A DNA stretch of 64,000 nt from an uncultured Verrucomicrobiae bacterium (GTDB lineage Bacteria > Verrucomicrobiota > Verrucomicrobiia > Limisphaerales > UBA1100). Below, one piece after another: positions 53,290 to 60,233 of this stretch. Every line of letters begins with the position of its first letter. Position 1 is the stretch's first letter. A model generated the notes under the pieces. That model was not told the origin of the DNA. It made no database searches and saw only the letters and a program-made list of their open reading frames with translations. The DNA lies in contig CALKBX010000020.1 of NCBI GenBank assembly GCA_937775205.1, positions 1-64,000 of the forward strand, in the 5' to 3' direction. The translations under genes were made by a program, and so were the position numbers.

Positions 53290-53994
53290 ATGGTGCGCCT
53301 GCAAAAATTCTTGGCCCAAGCTGGGATCGCTTCGCGGCGTGCCAGCGAGACGATCATTCTGGCCGGGCATGTGGAGGTGAATGGCCGGTCGGTCACGCGA
53401 CTGGGAACCCAAGTGGATCCCGCGAAAGACGTGGTGACTGTTTCCGGCAAACCCATCCAACCGTTGAGTCATCGCTATGTCGCGGTGCATAAACCCAAAG
53501 GGGTTTTGTGTACCCGGAAAGACGAGCGCGGGCGGGCCCTGTTGGGCGACCTGTTGCCGCCGGACTGGGACCTGAAACCCGTGGGCCGACTGGACCGCGA
53601 CAGCGAAGGATTGATCTTTGCCACGAACGACGGCGAGTTCGCACTGCGGATGACTCATCCGCGGTACAACGTGCCCAAGGTCTACACGGTGGAGGTGAAA
53701 GGCAAAGTGCCACAAACGGCGCTGACGCAATTCACCGAAGGCGTAGAGGACGCGGGCGAGTTGTTGCGGGCCCGCAAGGCGACTTTGGTGAGGAGCACTC
53801 GCGCACGCAGCATCGTGCGGATTGAGCTCACCGAAGGCAAAAACCGCGAGGTGCGTCGATTGTTTGCGACACAGAAAATAAAAGTCATCCGACTAACCCG
53901 GGTGCAAATAGGAAAAATAAAATTAGGCGAGTTGCCCCCCGGCAAATGGCGAACACTAACAGAAACTGAAATCCAAACCTTGTTGAGGAACTGA
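53290..53994 (+). CDS. Pseudouridine synthase, RsuA/RluB/RluE/RluF family
   Basis: Start at ATG 53290 (MVRLQKFLAQAGIASRRASE). 234 residues. N-terminal S4 RNA-binding domain (about 1-60), then the synthase domain: HKPKGVLCTRKDERGRALLG and the catalytic VGRLDRDSEGLIFATNDGEF with the Asp of RLD. ELTEGKNREVRRLFATQKIK is the C-terminal family motif. It isomerises a uridine in 16S or 23S rRNA; RluB-like is my guess. Its stop overlaps the start of the next gene (TGATG). Confidence 0.92.
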   Translation: MVRLQKFLAQAGIASRRASETIILAGHVEVNGRSVTRLGTQVDPAKDVVTVSGKPIQPLSHRYVAVHKPKGVLCTRKDERGRALLGDLLPPDWDLKPVGRLDRDSEGLIFATNDGEFALRMTHPRYNVPKVYTVEVKGKVPQTALTQFTEGVEDAGELLRARKATLVRSTRARSIVRIELTEGKNREVRRLFATQKIKVIRLTRVQIGKIKLGELPPGKWRTLTETEIQTLLRN

Positions 53995-55472
53995 TGAAAA
54001 CTACCCTGTCCCGTATATTAACTCCCGCGCTCACACTCGCGGCCACCACCCTACTCATCGCGCAAACCGCGCCGCCCATTCCAGCTGGACCGGGCGCGCC
54101 ACCCACGCGCCAGCCCGAACCGCCCGCGCAACCGGTCCCCACACCGGCTGTGCCCGCGCCCTCGCCGGAAATTATTCCGCTCACTGTCACCCCGGCAGTG
54201 CCCGCTGCACCCGCCGTGCCGCTGGTGCCACCTACCATCACGCCCCCCGTGGTGCCGCCGGCGCTCACACTGCCAACCCAACCCGCCGCCCGCCGCACTG
54301 CCTGTGCAGCCGGCGTTGATTGAATTAAAACTCCCCACGCCACCGCCCTCCATTGGGTTGGGCGTCATCACCGGTACCCGCGTCAGCGCCCGCGGCAAAG
54401 CCACGGTGCACAGCCAGCTCGTGTTTCGGTTTGGCCAAAATGAGCCAGTGAACATTCTCGAGGAAATCACGCTCGCCACGCCCAAAGCCGGTGAGCCGCG
54501 CAAATGGTTTCGCGTGCAAGTGCCGCTCGATGCCGGCTTGTGGGTACATCATCAGTTTCTTCACAACCAACGCATCGTGACCATCGTGGGCAACGACGGC
54601 AAACCCTCGCCACACACTTACGCCAGCGTGAAGCCCGACCGCCTCAACGTGCGCGGCGGCGCAGGCGATGCGTTCCCCGTCCTCGGTCAGCTGCCCCAAG
54701 GCACGGACGTCGCCCTCACCGGCGCGCAAAAGGGTAAGTGGCTGGAAATCTTCGCTCCGGGCAACTGCTCCGTATACGTGGCCTCGCAATTCGTGAAACG
54801 CGCCAACGGTAACGTAGCCAACGTCGTTGAAGTGCCGACCCTTCCGGCAGAGCCCCAACCGGACATCCAACCGCAACCGCCCATCATCCTGCCTTTGCAG
54901 CCCGGCGTGCAACCGGTCTTACCCGCGCAACCCGGCACCATTGCTCCCGCAGTTCCCGGAGCCAGACCGGCTGTGCCCGCCGAAACCACCATCACCGTTG
55001 ACCCCAAAACCTTCGGAAACCCCGGCGGCGGACAACCACCCCCGGAGGCATCGGCATCCTCCCCAAACCACCCAAGCCAACAGCACCAGTGATTACCAAG
55101 CCCATCGAACCTGGTAAACCCGCCGTGCCCACCAAGCCTGTGCAAGTGGCCAAGGCCAACCCTAACCTTCCCCCACCCAGCAAACCGGTGGTGGACAAAA
55201 ACGGCGCGCCCATTCGCATCGTCACCCGCGAAGGCATCGTGCATCGCACACTAAGCCTGAGCGCCCCCTCGCGTTACGTGCTCGAGCATCTCGATAGCGG
55301 CAAGACCATTAACTTCCTCATCACCCAACATCCGGCGTTGGAGAAGAAAATGGAAAAACTGCTCGGCCGTCGCATCCTCGTCAGCGGACAGGAAGCAATG
55401 GATGCACGCAATCAGCACACGCCGGTGCTCATCATCAAAACCTTAAAGACCACTGACGACACCGACAAGTAA
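53994..55472 (+). pseudogene. Secreted Pro-rich SH3-domain protein, broken by two frameshifts
   Basis: Signal peptide MKTTLSRILTPALTLAATTL and Ala/Pro-rich leader. The frame is lost at about 54282-54284, where one extra C sits in CCC (expected CAACCGCCGCCCGCC). The next frame continues PPPALPVQPALIELKLP with two SH3b-like domains (VNILEEITLATPKAGEPRKW; PDRLNVRGGAGDAFPVLGQL). It is lost again at C5, 55039-55043, where one C is missing, and the original frame resumes with TTTPGGIGILPKPPKPTAPV, ending at 55472. So the two indels cancel overall. SH3b domains usually bind peptidoglycan or protein. Confidence 0.7.
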
Positions 55473-55473
55473 C

Positions 55474-56388
55474 GTGGCTATCGACGCCATTGAAAACCGG
55501 ATTGATGGCCATACCATCGCCGAGCAAATACACGGGGAAACCCGGCGGCATATTGAAGCCCTGAGTGAGCGGAGCACGCCGCCGGGTCTTGTGTTTGTGC
55601 GCTTAGGCGAGGATCCCGCGTCGCGCGTGTACGTGGGGATGAAGGAAAAAACCTGCAAGCGCCTCGGCATTCAGTCGACCACCCACGTGCTGCCGGAGGA
55701 CACTTCGGAAAAGGAGTTGCTCAAGCTCATCAGCGAACTGAACGCCAACCCCACCGTGCACGGCATCCTCGTGCAGGCACCGCTGCCCGCGACCATCAAC
55801 GAAGCCACCATCTTTGCCGCCGTGTCGCCTAATAAAGACGTCGATGGATTTCATCCCGTCAACGTCGGCAAACTGTTGCTCGGCGATCCTGATGGCTTTG
55901 TGCCCTGCACCCCCGCCGGCGTGCACGAGCTGCTCATCCGAAGCAGCGTGCCCATCCAAAGCGCGGAAGTAGTCATCCTCGGGCGCGGCAATATCGTCGG
56001 CAAACCGATGGCCGCCATCCTTTGCCAAAAGGCCGAACACGCCAACGCCACCGTCACACTGTGCCATTCACGCACGGCGAACCTCGCCGATCATTGCCGA
56101 CGCGCGGATATATTGATCGCCGCTATCGGTGTGGCGGAATTTGTGAAAGCGGATATGGTGAAGCCTGGCGCCACAGTCATCGACGTGGGCGTGAACCGCA
56201 TTGCCGATCCCAAAGCCAAGAACGGCACGCGGCTGGTGGGCGATGTGGACTTCGCTGCCGTCCAGCCGGTGGCCGGGCTCATCACGCCCAACCCCGGCGG
56301 CGTAGGGCCGATGACCATCGCGCTGCTCATGCGCAATACCGCCCGGGCCGCCGCGCGCGCGACGGGGCTCAATCTCGAATCCATTTAA
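55474..56388 (+). CDS. folD: Bifunctional methylenetetrahydrofolate dehydrogenase/cyclohydrolase
   Basis: 304 residues; starts with GTG at 55474 one base after the previous stop. VRLGEDPASRVYVGMKEKTC contains the catalytic YxxxK; QAPLPATIN, SPNKDVDGFHPVNVGKLLLG, VVILGRGNIVGKPMAAILCQ and PNPGGVGPMTIALL are all complete. One-carbon metabolism in the cytoplasm, supplying 10-formyl-THF that PurH also uses. The adjacency to the broken SH3 gene suggests shared transcription. Confidence 0.95.
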   Translation: MAIDAIENRIDGHTIAEQIHGETRRHIEALSERSTPPGLVFVRLGEDPASRVYVGMKEKTCKRLGIQSTTHVLPEDTSEKELLKLISELNANPTVHGILVQAPLPATINEATIFAAVSPNKDVDGFHPVNVGKLLLGDPDGFVPCTPAGVHELLIRSSVPIQSAEVVILGRGNIVGKPMAAILCQKAEHANATVTLCHSRTANLADHCRRADILIAAIGVAEFVKADMVKPGATVIDVGVNRIADPKAKNGTRLVGDVDFAAVQPVAGLITPNPGGVGPMTIALLMRNTARAAARATGLNLESI

Positions 56389-56397
56389 TTTCATAAC

Positions 56398-56844
56398 ATG
56401 ACCGACGCACGAATTCTCCCCGACCTCCAATGCTCGCTGATGTGCGAGGACGTCCGACAGGAAGCCAACGGCAATATTTTCCTGATCGGCGTGCTGAACC
56501 AAATTGTCGTGCCGCAGGTGCCCGTGGCGGCGAACAAGCTGGCGTGCTTCAACCGCTGGACCGCCGGTGTGGGCGAATTCAACGAAGTGGTGAAGCTGAT
56601 CGCGCCCGATCAATCCACCGTGGTTCGCGAGAATGCGCTGGCGTTTTTGATGGAGAACCCCGGCGTGGTGCGCACAAACGTGCATATGTTTCAGGGCGTG
56701 GAGTTCACCGAAGCCGGTGTGTATTACGTGGAAGTGACCATCGACGACGTGCTGAAGCTGCGCTATCCGCTGCCATTGGTGGTGATGCCGCAAAACCAAA
56801 ACGGCAGTGGCGACAGCGACGACAACGCAAGCGAGCAGAAGTGA
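56398..56844 (+). CDS. DUF6941-like conserved protein
   Basis: 148 residues, no signal peptide. MTDARILPDLQCSLMCEDVR then QEANGNIFLIGVLNQIVVPQ resembles the conserved N-terminus of DUF6941 proteins (PDLQ-x-x-L-x-C-D/E-D-V-R), a beta-sandwich family without known function. The tail (NGSGDSDDNASEQK) is acidic and disordered. Four bp before the next gene. Confidence 0.65.
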   Translation: MTDARILPDLQCSLMCEDVRQEANGNIFLIGVLNQIVVPQVPVAANKLACFNRWTAGVGEFNEVVKLIAPDQSTVVRENALAFLMENPGVVRTNVHMFQGVEFTEAGVYYVEVTIDDVLKLRYPLPLVVMPQNQNGSGDSDDNASEQK

Positions 56845-56847
56845 TTT

Positions 56848-57813
56848 ATGGAACCGGCCCCGTCCAATGGCGAGCCGCCGGAGGAAACTTCGCCGGACGC
56901 AACCGAGCCTCAGCCTGAGCTGGAATCTCCGCCAGAGCCTTCGCCCCCCAAAGGCTTTCCCGTCACCTTCGGCGGCGTGGCGTCTTTTGCCGAAACGGGC
57001 TGGGGGCGTTTGCTCGGCTGGCAATTTCTGATGGCCCTCGCGCTGGGCGGCGCGGTGCTGCTCGTGCTTGCCCGCCATTGGGCGCCGGTGGTGGATTCGG
57101 CGATGACCCAACTCCCCGCCGAAACCGGCTGGCGCGATGGCGCGATGGTTTGGCCCGACGACAAACCCGTAGAGCTTGGTCGTAACAATTATTTCTGCCT
57201 CATCGTGGATCCCGCAGGCACCGCGCGCCAAGGCCAACTCGCCGATGTGCAGGTGGAACTGCGCCGCGAGGATTGGCTGCTCGGTTCGGTGTTCGGCTAT
57301 TTTGAATTGAATTACGCGCCGGGCGATTTGCCTTTGTTGCGCGAGGAACTGGCGCCGTGGTGGGGCGCGCGTCGGCCGTTTTTGTTGCTTGCGCTGGGCG
57401 CGGGCGCGGGCGCGGTGGCGTGGCTGGGCTGGCTAGCGCTGGGCTTTGTGGGCGGCATGGTGGTGCGCTCAGTAGCATTTTACGTAAATCGCCAATGCCC
57501 CACCGGAGGCGGATGGCGACTGGCAGCCGCGGCGCAATTGCCGGCGGCGCTGTTGATGGCGGTGGGGGTGCTGTGCTACGCGCTGGGCTTGCTACCGTGG
57601 ATGGGCCTGCTAGTGCTGATGCCGTTGGCGGCGTTAGTGGCGTGGGCGTATTTATTTTTCGCGCCATTCTTCCTGCCGCGCATTGAAGCGACCGACCCCA
57701 ATCCATTCGAAGGTGAGGATGAAGAAACCGATACCGACAATGACCAAAGCAAAATCGCTGAACCGGATGAGCCCAATCCATTTCAGGATGCCAAGGACGA
57801 AGACAAGACGTAA
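56848..57813 (+). CDS. Multi-span membrane protein with disordered acidic ends
   Basis: 321 residues. The first ~38 are Pro/Glu-rich (EPAPSNGEPPEETSPDATEP). Then about four to six helices (WQFLMALALGGAVLLVLARH; FLLLALGAGAGAVAWLGWLA; LPAALLMAVGVLCYALGLL; WMGLLVLMPLAALVAWAYLF). A conserved-looking loop WPDDKPVELGRNNYFCLIVD sits outside, and the C-terminal ~45 residues are very acidic (DPNPFEGEDEETDTDNDQSK). No family recognised. Same operon direction as the flanking genes. Confidence 0.65.
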   Translation: MEPAPSNGEPPEETSPDATEPQPELESPPEPSPPKGFPVTFGGVASFAETGWGRLLGWQFLMALALGGAVLLVLARHWAPVVDSAMTQLPAETGWRDGAMVWPDDKPVELGRNNYFCLIVDPAGTARQGQLADVQVELRREDWLLGSVFGYFELNYAPGDLPLLREELAPWWGARRPFLLLALGAGAGAVAWLGWLALGFVGGMVVRSVAFYVNRQCPTGGGWRLAAAAQLPAALLMAVGVLCYALGLLPWMGLLVLMPLAALVAWAYLFFAPFFLPRIEATDPNPFEGEDEETDTDNDQSKIAEPDEPNPFQDAKDEDKT

Positions 57814-57883
57814 TCGGGAGGGCGAAGCTCCCACGGTATTTGCCAGCATTGCCAGTGCGCTCGGGTTCGGTTAGGTTGGGCGC

Positions 57884-58594
57884 GTGAAATTTTGGGTATT
57901 GGCATGGGTGGCAGCCATTTTGATCGGCTGCGGCGGCGAGGAGAGCAGTTCCACGGCGGAAGACCGCGAGCCGCATTTTCTGGCCGGACGGCGGCTGGTC
58001 ACACAGCAGGATTACGACGGCGCGGAGCGTTCTTTTTATAAAGCACTGGAAGCCAACCCGCGCTCGGCGGCGGCGCATTACGAATTGGGCGTGCTATTTC
58101 TTTCGCGCAAGAATGACCCGGCGGCGGCAATTTTTCATCTGCAACGCTTCATCACGCTCAAGCCGGAGGCGGCAAATAAAAAAGATGTGCTCGGGCAAAT
58201 CGAAGGTTTGAAGAGTGATCTTGCGGGCGAAATCCTCGGCAACCCGCAGTCGCAACCCAATCAATCCATCCTGGCCCTGCGTCGGCAACTCGACCGGTTG
58301 GCGGCGGAAAACGCGGCACTGAAACATCAGCTGCTTTCCAAGGGCATCACGCCCAACCCAGTGTCGGCCACCAATACCACCGCCACGCTGCCGCCCCGGC
58401 CCAACCCCACGGTGCCCAACCCGCCGCGCCCCGTCACGGCCATGCGCACGCACAAAGTGAAGCGTGGTGACAACCCCACCAGCATCGCACGCCAATATGG
58501 CGTTACCGTTCCCAAACTGCTCGCGGCCAATCCCGGCCTCAAACCGGCGCGTATGCAGATTGGTGATGAACTGAAAATCCCACCGCGCAACTAG
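57884..58594 (+). CDS. TPR-LysM lipoprotein
   Basis: Start GTG 57884; 236 residues. MKFWVLAWVAAILIGC is a lipoprotein signal. Two or three TPR units follow (LVTQQDYDGAERSFYKALEA; AHYELGVLFLSRKNDPAAAI), then a coiled coil (ALRRQLDRLAAENAALKHQL), a Pro-rich linker, and a C-terminal LysM (HKVKRGDNPTSIARQYGVTV, PKLLAANPGLKPARMQIGDE). Anchored in a membrane, bound to peptidoglycan by LysM; possible cell-wall scaffold. 5 bp before the next gene. Confidence 0.82.
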   Translation: MKFWVLAWVAAILIGCGGEESSSTAEDREPHFLAGRRLVTQQDYDGAERSFYKALEANPRSAAAHYELGVLFLSRKNDPAAAIFHLQRFITLKPEAANKKDVLGQIEGLKSDLAGEILGNPQSQPNQSILALRRQLDRLAAENAALKHQLLSKGITPNPVSATNTTATLPPRPNPTVPNPPRPVTAMRTHKVKRGDNPTSIARQYGVTVPKLLAANPGLKPARMQIGDELKIPPRN

Positions 58595-58599
58595 CCCTT

Positions 58600-59460
58600 A
58601 TGCAGCGCCTTCTCCTCGTCACGCTTGGCTGTTTTTGGTTGTTCATGACCTGGCAACTTTGGCGCGTGGAATACGCCGGCCAAAAACTCGGCGCGGCGTT
58701 AGGGGTTTCTACGGTGTGGGACAAAGTGCGGCGCGCGCCGGATGATTCGCATCTGCAAATTGTGCATGCCCCCTCGGGCCGATTGTTGGGCAGCCTCGAT
58801 TGGGAACCCCAATTACTGACCAAAATCACCTCCAAGGTGGAAGGTCAAATCACGCAAATCGATGGCTACGAATTGGCGATGGACAGCGGTGTGTTTTTGC
58901 TCGAAGCAGGCCAGGGCCAAGTGCGGTTTAATTTTGAGTTGGCGCTGGACGCCGCCTCGAAATGGCAAACGGTGCGGATCGATTTCCGCAAGCTCGATGA
59001 CCAAAGCAATTTGGATCTGCATCTCGCCGCACTCGCCACGGCCAGCAATCAAGTGCTCAATCTCAGCCTTGAGCTACACAATTACACTAATCAAATTCAG
59101 ATGCCGCTGAAGGATTTGCGAGACCCAAGGAAATTTTCCAAAGCCCTCCTCGCACTGCGTGGCACGGGCAAGTTCGCCACGGTCACCACGATGTTTGCCA
59201 TCAACAAACTGCTCGACGAAGCCAACCTCGGCACACAACTTAGCTTTAGTTTCGAACTCCCCCGCAAGGCGCACCTCGACCGCCTGCCCGGCGTGCGATC
59301 GGACATCAAAGTTTATCGCGTGGATTTTGAACCCCTCAAAGGCTGGCCCGCCAGCGTGTACATCAACCCCACCGGAGAAATCCTGCTCGTGCGGCTGCCC
59401 CAAGGCTACGAGCTGCGCAACACCCATTATTACGGCATCGCCCGCCGTCGCACCCAATGA
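58600..59460 (+). CDS. Hypothetical membrane-anchored protein
   Basis: 286 residues. One N-terminal helix (LLLVTLGCFWLFMTWQLW) probably anchors the protein. The rest is alternating beta strands (LLGSLDWEPQLLTKITSKVE, FNFELALDAASKWQTVRIDF, LHLAALATASNQVLNLSLEL) ending in PTGEILLVRLPQGYELRNTH. I do not recognise a family. The gene overlaps the ABC ATPase start (ATGA), so it is likely a partner of that transporter. Confidence 0.6.
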   Translation: MQRLLLVTLGCFWLFMTWQLWRVEYAGQKLGAALGVSTVWDKVRRAPDDSHLQIVHAPSGRLLGSLDWEPQLLTKITSKVEGQITQIDGYELAMDSGVFLLEAGQGQVRFNFELALDAASKWQTVRIDFRKLDDQSNLDLHLAALATASNQVLNLSLELHNYTNQIQMPLKDLRDPRKFSKALLALRGTGKFATVTTMFAINKLLDEANLGTQLSFSFELPRKAHLDRLPGVRSDIKVYRVDFEPLKGWPASVYINPTGEILLVRLPQGYELRNTHYYGIARRRTQ

Positions 59461-60218
59461 TTGAATTAGAAAATCTGGTAAAAAATTTCGGCGACCTCAC
59501 CGCCGTCGATGATTTGAGCCTCACGGTAGACAAGGGCGAATTCGTCGCCGTGCTGGGCCCGAACGCCGCCGGCAAAACCACCACCATCAAAATGCTCGTG
59601 GGCCTCATCAAGCCCAACTCCGGCACGGTGCGCGTGTGCGGCATCGATGTGCAAGCCGATCCCATCGCCGTGCGCCGACACCTTGCGTACGTGCCCGATT
59701 TTCCGTTTCTGTACGACAAGCTCACCCCGTGGGAATTCCTGCGCTTCACCGGCCAGCTTTTTCATATGGAAGAATCACAGATTCAGGAACGCACGCGCGA
59801 ACTCATCCCGCGCTTCAACCTCGAGCCGTATCTGCAAAAGAGCATCGAGAGCCTCAGCCACGGCACGCGCCAGCGCATTGCGATTGTCTCGGCGCTCATG
59901 CACGCGCCGGAAGTCTTTGTGCTTGATGAACCGATGGTGGGGCTCGACCCGCATCACCAGTTTATTTTGAAAGAGGTTTTGAAAGAACGCGCCGCCGAGG
60001 GGATGACGGTGTTTCTTTCCACCCACCAAATCAGCGTGGCGGAGGAAGTAGCCGACCGCATCGGCATCATTCACATGGGCAAGCTCGTCGCCGTGGGCAC
60101 CAAGGAAGAACTGCACGCCATCAGCGGCAGCGGCAAGGCGAAGCTGGAAGAAACCTACCTCGCCCTCACCAGCGAAGAATCCGACGTGAGCATGCAGCGC
60201 CAAATCCAGCAGGGATAA
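59457..60218 (+). CDS. ABC transporter ATP-binding protein
   Basis: 253 residues. Walker A GPNAAGKTTT, signature SLSHGTRQRI in place of LSGGQ, Walker B VFVLDEPMVGLDP and switch His in LSTHQIS. The layout resembles the export/natA-type subfamily. Its partner permease (975 residues) starts 15 bp downstream. An exporter rather than importer is likely, since no binding-protein gene is nearby. The substrate is unknown. Confidence 0.92.
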   Translation: MIELENLVKNFGDLTAVDDLSLTVDKGEFVAVLGPNAAGKTTTIKMLVGLIKPNSGTVRVCGIDVQADPIAVRRHLAYVPDFPFLYDKLTPWEFLRFTGQLFHMEESQIQERTRELIPRFNLEPYLQKSIESLSHGTRQRIAIVSALMHAPEVFVLDEPMVGLDPHHQFILKEVLKERAAEGMTVFLSTHQISVAEEVADRIGIIHMGKLVAVGTKEELHAISGSGKAKLEETYLALTSEESDVSMQRQIQQG

Positions 60219-60233
60219 CTGCCACCCGTCGCT

